From positions 1-6,063 of the forward strand of contig JAPKDT010000128.1 in assembly GCA_028822475.1 (NCBI GenBank): a stretch of 6,063 bases of DNA, written 5' to 3'. This document shows, one piece after another, positions 1 to 5,865 of this stretch. Below the pieces are notes generated by a model. The model saw nothing but the letters and a program-made list of their open reading frames with translations. It was not told the origin of the DNA and did no database searches. Source of the DNA: SAR324 cluster bacterium. Lineage in GTDB: Bacteria > SAR324 > NAC60-12. The translations under genes and the position numbers were made by a program. Within the stretch, counting starts at the first letter, position 1; every line of letters starts with the position of its first letter.

Positions 1-1
1 A

Positions 2-658
2 CCGTCAGTTGCGGTAGCAGGAACAACAGATGTTTTCCCAGTACACAGAATTTATTGTGTAGGTCAGAATTACGCGAATCACGCCAGGGAGATGGGTGCA
101 AATCCTGAACGGGAAGCTCCATTTTTCTTCAGCAAACCGGCAGACGCTGTTTGTCCGGAAGGTACGCGGTTGCCATTCCCTTTAGCGACGGAGAACTTGC
201 ACCATGAAATCGAACTTGTCATTGCGATTGGAAAAAAAGGTACAAATATTTTAACAGAAGATGCATTGGATTATGTGTTTGGTTATGCGGTAGGTTTGGA
301 TTTGACTCGTCGTGATCTTCAGTCAGAGGCTAAAAAGAAAGGCCGTCCTTGGGCAACCGCAAAGGGATTTGATAATTCCGCACCTTGCTCCGCCGTTCAT
401 TCTGTCAGCGAAGTTGGGCACTTTGAACGTGGAAAAATCACTCTGTCTGTTAATGGAGAATTACGGCAGCAAGGAGATATTTCAGAAATGATATGGTCTG
501 TAGCGGAAGTTGTCTCAAGCCTGTCCGGTTTTTTCGAATTGTGTCCAGGTGACTTAATTTATACTGGTACTCCGGCTGGAGTAGGGCCACTGAAGAAAGG
601 TGATAAACTGGAAGGTGAAGTGGAAAATTTAGCGAAGTTGAACATCACTATTGGTTGA
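2..658 (+). CDS. Fumarylacetoacetate hydrolase family protein (5' end missing)
   Basis: This is an FAH-fold, metal-dependent cytosolic enzyme acting on acylpyruvate-type 2-oxo acids. The frame is open back to base 2 and the residues before the internal ATG at 92 are clearly family sequence (VAVAGTTDVFPVHRIYCVG), so the true start lies off the left edge, probably about 10 to 15 residues away; 218 residues are visible. Seen in visible-residue numbering: FFFSKPADAV near 41-50, the metal-ligand block HHEIE (H67 to E71), LDLTRRDLQ with the third acidic ligand D100, the PWATAKGFD block with K121, VNGELRQQG, and TGTPAGVGP near 188. The E-x-E plus distant D pattern is that of FAHD1, E. coli YcgM and fumarylpyruvate hydrolase NagK. 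Which activity it has (fumarylpyruvate or acylpyruvate hydrolase, oxaloacetate tautomerase) cannot be decided from motifs, and no catabolic neighbour is visible. Family is secure, substrate is not. Confidence 0.93.
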   Translation, partial: PSVAVAGTTDVFPVHRIYCVGQNYANHAREMGANPEREAPFFFSKPADAVCPEGTRLPFPLATENLHHEIELVIAIGKKGTNILTEDALDYVFGYAVGLDLTRRDLQSEAKKKGRPWATAKGFDNSAPCSAVHSVSEVGHFERGKITLSVNGELRQQGDISEMIWSVAEVVSSLSGFFELCPGDLIYTGTPAGVGPLKKGDKLEGEVENLAKLNITIG

Positions 659-728
659 AATGTAAATTCAGCAAATTTGTACTAAAGTTTTATGGAAAAT
701 TGCCGAAACTAATAATATGCCTCCTGAA

Positions 729-770
729 TAGTCTCAAATCATAATAATATTTGAGTGTTCACCGAGACTA
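729..770 (+). repeat. Overlapping inverted repeats downstream of the FAH gene, possible terminator
   Basis: Two perfect 7-bp stems share three bases. TAGTCTC at 729-735 pairs with GAGACTA at 764-770, and CTCAAAT at 733-739 pairs with ATTTGAG at 749-755 around a 9-nt loop. The outer pairing is followed by GAATTTTGC, a short T-run, so a weak Rho-independent terminator for the FAH transcript is possible. The stems are AT-rich and the T-run is poor, so the role is uncertain although the repeats are exact. The rest of the 659-920 spacer shows no gene, only the promoter at 865-893. Confidence 0.4.
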
Positions 771-864
771 GAATTTTGCTTCATGCTAAATCACACTGTT
801 TTATTATTTTTGGTGCTGCGTCAAGCATAATTTGTTTGCACATGAAATAATTTTTCAATTATTG

Positions 865-893
865 TTGTACCCATATTATTAAAATGCTATATT
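865..893 (+). promoter_or_regulatory. Predicted sigma70-type promoter for the lipoprotein gene
   Basis: TTGTAC (865-870) and TATATT (888-893) are separated by 17 bp, and TG at 885-886 makes an extended -10 (TGCTATATT). Transcription would start near 900, giving a leader of about 20 nt before the ATG at 921. The -10 is strong and the -35 matches consensus only in its TTG half. Confidence 0.5.
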
Positions 894-920
894 TTTCAAC
901 ATAATTACAAATTAAGGAAA

Positions 921-1355
921 ATGTATAAATTACCATCTAAAACAGCCTGTCTGACGCTTTTTGCAGGGATTCTTTTTTTAAGTTCCGGATGTTCACAAAT
1001 ACTTGGTTTTTCGAAAGAGGCTACAGGTCCGTTATCTTGTGCAGATTCTGTCATCGAAAAAGCCTTTAATCTACATGAAGATGCCAAGTCCGGTTTAGCA
1101 TTGTTTTTTGAGGAACGCAGTGACAATCAATTATATCAGGCATTTTACGCAGCCTCGGATTCTGTTCACCATTCCCGGAAGGTAAAGAAGTGCTGGGACA
1201 GAAGGGCCTCTCACTACTTTGCAATGCAGAATCTGGAGGAAATGAATTCCTCTTTAGCACGCGTTATTCGCCGCAACCTGCCTGATGACGGCAGTGGTGA
1301 AATAATCGCTGTATACCATAATCAATACGATTTGCTGCTACCTAATCTGCGTTGA
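921..1355 (+). CDS. Small predicted lipoprotein of unknown function
   Basis: The protein has 144 residues. It starts with a basic n-region (YKLPSK), a hydrophobic stretch (TACLTLFAGILFL) and the lipobox-like LSSGC, with lipid-modified Cys24; the mature part would be about 121 residues. Ser at -3 is less usual than Leu, Val or Ile, but Leu is at -4. Residue 25 is Ser, not Asp, so outer-membrane sorting is likely if E. coli Lol rules apply. C40 and C91 are the only mature cysteines besides C24 and could form a disulfide. The chain is otherwise mixed helical and polar, with no transmembrane segment and no domain I recognise. An AAGGA at 914-918 lies only 2 nt from the ATG, unusually close, but the next in-frame Met is residue 102, so this start stands. 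GTTG/CAAC around the stop plus a six-T run (1370-1375) is at best a feeble terminator. It appears monocistronic. Confidence 0.75.
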   Translation: MYKLPSKTACLTLFAGILFLSSGCSQILGFSKEATGPLSCADSVIEKAFNLHEDAKSGLALFFEERSDNQLYQAFYAASDSVHHSRKVKKCWDRRASHYFAMQNLEEMNSSLARVIRRNLPDDGSGEIIAVYHNQYDLLLPNLR

Positions 1356-1435
1356 TTTTCACAACTTGATTTTTTGCCTTCCTCCATTTATCTTATAAAC
1401 TTTTGATGTTCAAAAAGCTGCCTGTCAGTGCTTAT

Positions 1436-1462
1436 TTTACATATCTTTTAATCTTCTATAAT
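1436..1462 (+). promoter_or_regulatory. Predicted greA promoter, giving a leaderless or near-leaderless mRNA
   Basis: A perfect TATAAT lies at 1457-1462 with TTTACA (5 of 6 to the -35 consensus) at 1436-1441, spacer 15 bp. Transcription about 7 nt past the -10 would begin at roughly 1469-1471, on or beside the A of the greA ATG. The block 1432-1462 matches 2989-3019 upstream of frmA at 25 of 31 positions without gaps. The spacer is shorter than the usual 16-18 bp. Confidence 0.55.
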
Positions 1463-1470
1463 TTTTTTAC

Positions 1471-1950
1471 ATGAGTGAGTCTTACCCGATGACCCCACTG
1501 GGATACGAAAGTTTGAAAACAGAACTCAAACAATTAACCAGCAAAGACCGTCCTGCGGTGATAAATGCTATTTCAACTGCAAGGGAGCATGGTGATTTAA
1601 AGGAAAATGCGGAATACCATGCCGCCAAAGAACAACAGGGCTTTATCGAAGGTAGAATTCAGGAGTTAAATGAAAAGCTGGCTCTCGCCAATGTAATTGA
1701 TATTACTAAACTGTCTGGAGAAAAGGTTTTGTTTGGGGCAACGGTTTCTTTTGTGGACGTTGATACTGATGAAGAAAGCAACTATCAGATTGTAGGCGCA
1801 GACGAATCTGATCTGCAGAAAAATAAGATATCAGTTTCCTCACCAATTGCCCGTGCGCTGATCGGCAAGTCTGTCGGAGATACTCTCAGCATTCCAATTC
1901 CCAAAGGTAAAATTGAAATCGAAATTCTAGAAGTTGAATTTCACAGTTAA
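1471..1950 (+). CDS. greA: Transcription elongation factor GreA
   Basis: GreA enters the secondary channel of RNA polymerase and stimulates cleavage of the 3' end of backtracked RNA, freeing stalled complexes. At 159 residues it has the usual length. The N-terminal antiparallel coiled coil (about 1-78) carries the signature AREHGDLKENAEYHAAKEQQGF, with acidic tip residues D42 and E45 matching the catalytic pair D41 and E44 of E. coli GreA. The C-terminal FKBP-like domain follows, with FGATVSF, the YQIVG block and SVSSPIARALIGKSVGD. No Shine-Dalgarno precedes the ATG, and the predicted transcript starts at it. An in-frame ATG at codon 7 (1489) also lacks one, and family N-termini favour the longer form. 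The stop lies 2 bp from the stop of the converging synthetase gene. GreA rather than GreB is indicated by sequence match; identity is very secure. Confidence 0.97.
   Translation: MSESYPMTPLGYESLKTELKQLTSKDRPAVINAISTAREHGDLKENAEYHAAKEQQGFIEGRIQELNEKLALANVIDITKLSGEKVLFGATVSFVDVDTDEESNYQIVGADESDLQKNKISVSSPIARALIGKSVGDTLSIPIPKGKIEIEILEVEFHS
1921..1942. repeat. Perfect 7-bp inverted repeat at the 3' end of greA
   Basis: GAAATTC at 1921-1927 and GAATTTC at 1936-1942 are exact inverted copies around an 8-nt loop, inside the last greA codons. It lies just beyond the minus-strand stop, so it could act as a weak end signal for gluQ transcripts, but neither strand has a clear T-run after it. The stem is AT-rich and may be fortuitous. 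Confidence 0.3.
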
Positions 1951-1952
1951 GT

Positions 1953-2885
1953 TTATTTCCCTTGTTTGAGCAGGTTTTCAAAACCGTCCTTTTTTTGAAT
2001 AGTGTTCCTGAAGACTTCTTTTAAATCATCAAGTGTCCGAATATGCTGAAAAGGAAGCCTGAGTGACTTTGCGGTTTCCTGGTAAATCCACAATGGGGAT
2101 TGATGTTTTTCACGTAGACTTGTCAGCGAAAAAGCTCCCGCGGATTTTGAAAGTTTGTTTCCTGAATTGTCGTTTATTAACTGATGATGTATAAAACGAG
2201 CTGCTGGAAAAACTTGATCATTTAAGCATTGCGCGAGAAAAAGTTGTGCGGCTGTGGAAGCCCGTAAATCCTCCCCTCTTACCACAAGATTGACCCCAAG
2301 TTCCAGATCATCCATGAGAGACGCAAGCTGGTAAGCCGGCAACCCGTCTCGCCGTTTGATTACGAAATCACCTATTATCTGATCTACATTTATTTTCTCA
2401 ACTTTGTTTGTAAATGTTTTGAACCTCACATAAGTTTGCTCAGGAACCTGAACTCTCCAGGGAAGACTATCTTGCATCAAATCCAGTTCTTTTAGCCGGC
2501 AGGTTCCAGGATAATTTCCAACGGGTGACAATTTTCTAATTTCGGAACGGGAACATTCGCAGGAATATAAGATTCCGGAATTGCGGAGAATTTCAAGTGC
2601 CGCGGAATATTTCTCCCTGCGCAGTTGTTGTGAGTATTGTTTAAATAATTCATCGGGCCCTGAAGGTCCTGAATCGTAGTCTATGCCCAACCATTCCAAC
2701 TGTACAAAAATATCTTCCACAGAAGAAGGCTCAACTCTAGGTCCATCCAGATCATCAATCCTGAGATGTAAATGTCCACCCTCCCAATCTACAAGTAATG
2801 CAGTCAACAAAAAATTAAAAGCATTGCCCAGATGGAGAAAACCACTTGGTGTGGGTGCTATACGTGAGATGACGGTTTGAGACAT
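1953..2885 (-). CDS. gluQ: Glutamyl-Q tRNA(Asp) synthetase-like protein
   Basis: This is a class I synthetase fragment related to glutamyl-tRNA synthetase. Such proteins activate glutamate and attach it to queuosine-34 of tRNA(Asp). From the ATG at 2885 it has 310 residues: catalytic domain only, lacking the C-terminal anticodon-binding half of true GltX. Visible motifs are APTPSGFLHLGN with HLGN (HIGH-like) at 18-21, a zinc site C109-x-C111, Y125, C129 like that of E. coli YadB, RRDGLPAYQLA (178-188), RGEDL (203-207) and KLSKS (244-248, KMSKS-like). All synthetase motifs look intact. An in-frame TTG at 2897 would add four residues, but neither start has a Shine-Dalgarno and family alignments begin near SRIAPTPSG, so I chose the ATG. 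It converges on greA with a 2-bp gap and diverges from frmA. A non-discriminating short GluRS paralogue is the alternative; the motifs alone do not settle it. Confidence 0.85.
   Translation of the reverse strand: MSQTVISRIAPTPSGFLHLGNAFNFLLTALLVDWEGGHLHLRIDDLDGPRVEPSSVEDIFVQLEWLGIDYDSGPSGPDELFKQYSQQLRREKYSAALEILRNSGILYSCECSRSEIRKLSPVGNYPGTCRLKELDLMQDSLPWRVQVPEQTYVRFKTFTNKVEKINVDQIIGDFVIKRRDGLPAYQLASLMDDLELGVNLVVRGEDLRASTAAQLFLAQCLNDQVFPAARFIHHQLINDNSGNKLSKSAGAFSLTSLREKHQSPLWIYQETAKSLRLPFQHIRTLDDLKEVFRNTIQKKDGFENLLKQGK
1973..1996 (+). terminator. Weak candidate terminator for greA inside the gluQ 3' end
   Basis: GGTTTTCAAAACC (1973-1985) can fold into a short hairpin (GGTT/AACC, loop TTCAA) and is followed after four bases by seven Ts (1990-1996). 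It lies 22 nt after the greA stop. The stem is weak and offset from the T-run, so efficiency is doubtful. Confidence 0.25.
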
Positions 2886-2927
2886 GAATTTCAGCAACTG
2901 TAATAAATATTTATTTGTCTTTATAAC

Positions 2928-2955
2928 ATTATTAAAGCATAATTTAAATGATCAA
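2928..2955 (-). promoter_or_regulatory. Candidate gluQ promoter
   Basis: Read on the minus strand, TTGATC (2955-2950) and AATAAT (2933-2928) are spaced 16 bp, giving a start near 2921 and a leader of about 35 nt. An overlapping extended -10 (TGTTATAAA, 2928-2920) is an alternative without a good -35. The region is very AT-rich, so chance matches are likely. Confidence 0.35.
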
Positions 2956-2992
2956 AAGAAACCATCTGGAGACAATAATTTACGCAGATTAT

Positions 2993-3019
2993 TTTACATA
3001 TATTTTGTAATTATATAAT
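2993..3019 (+). promoter_or_regulatory. Predicted frmA-fghA operon promoter
   Basis: TTTACA (2993-2998) and a perfect TATAAT (3014-3019) are spaced 15 bp, the same unusual spacing as upstream of greA and embedded in the same 31-nt block. The start would be near 3026, giving a leader of about 20 nt. No clear operator palindrome overlaps it, and no formaldehyde regulator (FrmR or MerR/NmlR type) is encoded in the window. Confidence 0.55.
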
Positions 3020-3045
3020 ACTAAATATTTTAGCAGGAGTAAGTC

Positions 3046-4155
3046 ATGAAATCACGTGCCGCAATTGCCTGGGAATCAGGAAGGCCGCTGGAAGTTGATC
3101 TGGTCGATCTCGAAGGTCCGAAAGCCGGAGAAGTATTGATCCGGAACGTGGCCACCGGAGTTTGCCACACAGATGCATTCACACTTTCAGGAGACGATCC
3201 GGAAGGTATTTTTCCTTCCATTCTTGGCCACGAAGGTGGAGCGGTGGTTGAAGAAATTGGTGAGGGAGTCAACAGTGTCAAGGTTGGTGACCATGTAATT
3301 CCGCTTTATGTTCCGGAATGTGGAGAGTGCCGATTCTGCAAATCAGGAAAAACTAATTTGTGCCAATCTATCCGTTTAACGCAGGGCAAAGGATTAATGC
3401 CGGACGGCACCTCACGTTTTTCACATAAAGGAAAAATTCTTTTTCATTATATGGGAACTTCGACATTTTCCGAATACAGCGTTTTACCGGAAATTTCGAT
3501 TGCAAAAATAAACTCGGCAGCACCTTTGGAAAAAGTGTGCTTACTCGGTTGCGGAATTACCACCGGAATTGGAGCCGTTTTGAATACTGCAAAAGTTGAA
3601 GCTGGCGCTACTGTGGCGGTTTTTGGTATGGGTGGAGTAGGCTTGGGCGCAATTCAAGGTGCTGTTTTAGCAAAAGCGGAACGTATCATTGCAGTGGACA
3701 TAAATGAAAGTAAAGAAGAATTTGCGCGTCAACTCGGCGCAACTGATTTTGTGAATCCCAAAAACTATGACAAACCGATTCAGGATGTACTGGTAGAATT
3801 GACTGACGGCGGAGTGGATTACTCATTTGAATGCGTGGGTAATGTCAATTTGATGCGCTCGGCACTGGAATGTTGTCATAAAGGCTGGGGCGAATCAATT
3901 ATTATCGGTGTCGCCGGGGCTGGACAAGAAATTTCGACTAGACCCTTTCAGTTAGTCACCGGACGCGTCTGGCGTGGTTCCGCTTTCGGCGGAGTGAAGG
4001 GACGTTCCCAACTTCCGGGATACGTTGAAATGTACATGAAAGGCGATGTTAAAGTGGACGAGTTCGTGACCTACACCATGCCTTTGGATGACATCAACAG
4101 AGCATTTGACTTGATGCACGAAGGGAAAAGTATCCGTTCCGTCATTCTGTTTTAA
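3046..4155 (+). CDS. frmA: S-(hydroxymethyl)glutathione dehydrogenase (class III alcohol dehydrogenase)
   Basis: This cytosolic enzyme oxidises S-hydroxymethylglutathione, formed when formaldehyde meets glutathione, to S-formylglutathione with NAD+; class III enzymes also reduce S-nitrosoglutathione. It has 369 residues, full length. Catalytic-zinc ligands are visible at C40 (GVCHTDAF), H62-E63 (GHEGG) and C169 (GCGITTG). The structural zinc site is C92, C95, C98 and C106. The Rossmann motif GMGGVG is at 194-199, with D218 at the end of the next strand indicating NAD+ rather than NADP+. R110 in IRLTQGKGLMPDGTSRF corresponds to the arginine that binds the glutathione adduct in human class III enzyme, which separates it from ordinary ethanol dehydrogenases. 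AGGAG at 3035-3039, 6 nt before the ATG, is the best ribosome binding site in the window. It heads a two-gene unit with fghA, 18 nt downstream. Also called adhC; identification is very secure. Confidence 0.97.
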   Translation: MKSRAAIAWESGRPLEVDLVDLEGPKAGEVLIRNVATGVCHTDAFTLSGDDPEGIFPSILGHEGGAVVEEIGEGVNSVKVGDHVIPLYVPECGECRFCKSGKTNLCQSIRLTQGKGLMPDGTSRFSHKGKILFHYMGTSTFSEYSVLPEISIAKINSAAPLEKVCLLGCGITTGIGAVLNTAKVEAGATVAVFGMGGVGLGAIQGAVLAKAERIIAVDINESKEEFARQLGATDFVNPKNYDKPIQDVLVELTDGGVDYSFECVGNVNLMRSALECCHKGWGESIIIGVAGAGQEISTRPFQLVTGRVWRGSAFGGVKGRSQLPGYVEMYMKGDVKVDEFVTYTMPLDDINRAFDLMHEGKSIRSVILF

Positions 4156-4173
4156 CCTATTTCAAGCCCGGCA

Positions 4174-5025
4174 ATGTTAGACCTTAAAATTGAGCAGCTC
4201 AACGAAAGTAAAAATTTTGGTGGATGGACAAAAATGTACAGCCATCCATCAGCAAGTTGCGGTGGAGAAATGAAATTTTCAGTATTTTTACCTCCACAAG
4301 CTGAATCTGGAGCTGTCCCTGTTTTGTATTGGCTTTCCGGGTTGACCTGTAATCATGAAAATTTTATCACTAAAGCCGGAGCACAGCAATACGCGGCGCA
4401 ATCCGGAATAATGTTGGTTGCTCCGGACACCAGTCCTCGCGGGGCGGGAGTTGAAGGTGAGGATGAAGCTTATGATCTGGGAAGCGGAGCGGGTTTTTAC
4501 ATCAACGCAACTGAAGAAAAATGGTCCACCAACTATCGCATGGAGGATTACATCATGCAGGAACTTCCGGAAATAATCCGCTCAAATTTTCCGGTGTTGG
4601 AAGAACGGGAGAGCATTTTCGGACACTCCATGGGTGGACATGGTGCGCTGACTTTGGCCTTAAAAAATCCCGGACATTTCCGTTCAGTTTCCGCTTTTTC
4701 GCCAATCTGTGCGCCAAGTAAATGTCAGTGGGGCGAAAAAATATTTGCAAATTATCTCGGTGAAAATCGGGAGGTCTGGAAAAAACATGATGCCAATGAA
4801 TTGATTCAAAGTTCAACACTTGAAATTCCTTTATTGATCGATCAAGGCGGTGACGATCCGTTTCTGGAAAAAGAACTCAACTTTGAATTGTTCCGCAAAA
4901 CCTGCGAAAAGCGGAATCAAAAATTGACCGCCCGTTTACAAAGTGGATATGATCACAGTTATTATTTCATTGCAACTTTTATGGAAGATCATATTCAACA
5001 TCATTCGAAAGCGCTTTTGGCATAA
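4174..5025 (+). CDS. fghA: S-formylglutathione hydrolase
   Basis: This esterase D family alpha/beta hydrolase converts S-formylglutathione to formate and glutathione, the second step after FrmA. At 283 residues it matches the human and bacterial enzymes in length. Signatures in order: FGGWTKMYSHPSASCGGEMKFSVFLPP (about 15-41), LSGLTCNHENF with the conserved C59, APDTSPRG (83-90), the nucleophile elbow GHSMGG with Ser152, the acidic block DQGGDDPF (223-230) holding the catalytic Asp, and GYDHSYYFIATF with His261. All triad elements are present. The ATG follows the frmA stop by 18 nt and has no convincing Shine-Dalgarno, so translation probably depends on coupling or re-initiation from frmA; the family-typical N-terminus supports this start. 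E. coli paralogues are FrmB and YeiG; adjacency to frmA makes the glutathione-pathway role firm. No clear terminator follows. Confidence 0.96.
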   Translation: MLDLKIEQLNESKNFGGWTKMYSHPSASCGGEMKFSVFLPPQAESGAVPVLYWLSGLTCNHENFITKAGAQQYAAQSGIMLVAPDTSPRGAGVEGEDEAYDLGSGAGFYINATEEKWSTNYRMEDYIMQELPEIIRSNFPVLEERESIFGHSMGGHGALTLALKNPGHFRSVSAFSPICAPSKCQWGEKIFANYLGENREVWKKHDANELIQSSTLEIPLLIDQGGDDPFLEKELNFELFRKTCEKRNQKLTARLQSGYDHSYYFIATFMEDHIQHHSKALLA

Positions 5026-5102
5026 CAAACCAGCTCTCAAAGGAAGACCACCATCCACATTTTAGGCTAAGTTTTGGCACAGGAATCAGCCAGAATAAAC
5101 TC

Positions 5103-5216
5103 GATTTGTTAAGCCGATTGATTTAAGCTAACGATCATAATTTAATAGTGATTCATAAGCAAATGAAGACAGGCTTGAGTCAGACTAATAATTAGTAGTG
5201 ATTTATCAGCAGTTGA
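5103..5216 (+). repeat. Degenerate direct repeats upstream of efp
   Basis: Four related blocks lie in the fghA-efp spacer: GATTTGTTAAGC (5103-5114), GATTGATTTAAGC (5116-5128), GATTCATAAGC (5150-5160) and GATTTATCAGC (5200-5210). The last two belong to a longer imperfect duplication, 5137-5166 against 5188-5216, identical at 24 of 30 aligned positions with one gap. They could be binding sites for a regulator or a decayed duplication. No gene is seen in 5026-5274. Confidence 0.45.
5118..5146 (+). promoter_or_regulatory. Candidate efp promoter
   Basis: TTGATT (5118-5123) and TTTAAT (5141-5146) are spaced exactly 17 bp and lie among the degenerate repeats. A start near 5153 would leave a leader of roughly 120 nt before the GTG. 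AT-rich surroundings make the call tentative, and no better promoter was found closer to efp. Confidence 0.3.
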
Positions 5217-5263
5217 TTTTGTTTAGTTACTGAAAAAATCCTAAATTTAGTCAATTTTCACCG

Positions 5264-5269
5264 AAAGGA
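5264..5269 (+). promoter_or_regulatory. Ribosome binding site that fixes the GTG start of efp
   Basis: AAAGGA ends 5 nt before GTG at 5275, the expected distance. The in-frame triplet immediately before that GTG is TAA (5272-5274), so no longer start is possible. Confidence 0.75.
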
Positions 5270-5274
5270 TATAA

Positions 5275-5835
5275 GTGTACGAGACATCCGATATTAGAAA
5301 AGGACTGCGGTTTGAGATGGATGGAGATCCATTTGTTGTTGTGGAATTTCAGTTTGTTAAACCTGGTAAAGGAACAGCATTTACACGGACTAAAATCCGT
5401 AACATGATAACCGGCGCAGTACTTGACCGCACATACAAGTCTGGAGAAAAACTCAAACCTGCTGATACAGAAGACCGAGAAATGCAGTATTTGTATAATG
5501 ATGGTGATTTCCATTTTATGGATAATAACAACTACGAACAGGTGAGTCTGGACAGCAACGCTGTCGGTGACGCCGCGAATTATTTGACAGAAAATATGCT
5601 GATTGAAGTTGGTTTTTTCAAGGGCCGTTCAATCGGAATAAGCTTGCCCAATTTCGTTGTTCTGGAAGTTACAGAAACTGCTCCAGGTGAAAAAGGAAAC
5701 ACCGTTACAGGAGCTTCTAAACCAGCTGTAGTGTCCACCGGTTACAGCGTAAATGTGCCTTTATTCGTCAATGAAGGAGATCAACTTAGAATTGATACTC
5801 GAACCGGTGAATATGCGGAACGCGTCAAAGTCTAG
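5275..5835 (+). CDS. efp: Translation elongation factor P
   Basis: EF-P binds ribosomes stalled at polyproline stretches between the P and E sites and promotes peptide-bond formation. It has 186 residues in the family's three-domain layout: an N-terminal KOW-like domain (about 1-63), a central OB domain (about 65-127) and a C-terminal OB domain ending in the signature DTRTGEY (174-180). The tip loop reads VKPGKGTAF with Lys32, equivalent to E. coli Lys34. A lysine here rather than arginine fits EpmA/EpmB-type lysylation or a related lysine modification and argues against EarP rhamnosylation; no modification gene is in the window. The start codon is GTG with a well-placed AAAGGA, and an in-frame TAA immediately precedes it. 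MYETSD matches bacterial EF-Ps that begin with a similar short segment. It appears monocistronic, 249 nt after fghA, and converges on a minus-strand frame at the right edge. Confidence 0.96.
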   Translation: MYETSDIRKGLRFEMDGDPFVVVEFQFVKPGKGTAFTRTKIRNMITGAVLDRTYKSGEKLKPADTEDREMQYLYNDGDFHFMDNNNYEQVSLDSNAVGDAANYLTENMLIEVGFFKGRSIGISLPNFVVLEVTETAPGEKGNTVTGASKPAVVSTGYSVNVPLFVNEGDQLRIDTRTGEYAERVKV

Positions 5836-5865
5836 TACAGTGTCCAGTTTATCATGTTAGCATAA

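Noticed and set aside
92..658. Complete FAH gene starting at the ATG at 92
   Set aside because: The frame is open to the left edge and the upstream 30 residues are clear family sequence including HRIYCVG, so this ATG is internal.
783..830. Tiny reading frame MLNHTVLLFLVLRQA in the FAH-lipoprotein spacer, a possible leader peptide
   Set aside because: Only 15 codons, no Shine-Dalgarno, no promoter of its own and no codon bias pointing to an attenuator; short hydrophobic frames are common in AT-rich spacers.
1351..1375. GTTG/CAAC hairpin plus T-run as terminator of the lipoprotein gene
   Set aside because: The stem is only 4 bp and overlaps the stop codon; too weak to list as a feature.
2886..2897. 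TTG start for the glutamyl-Q synthetase at 2897
   Set aside because: It adds only four residues (MLKF), has no Shine-Dalgarno, and the ATG at 2885 fits the family N-terminus better.
4553..4819. Long open frames antisense to or out of frame with fghA (also within frmA and efp)
   Set aside because: They lie wholly within well-identified genes, have no ribosome binding sites and show no recognisable protein sequence.
5836..5860. ACAGTGTCCAGTTTATCATG as a possible insertion-sequence end
   Set aside because: No matching inverted copy, target duplication or transposase is present in the window.
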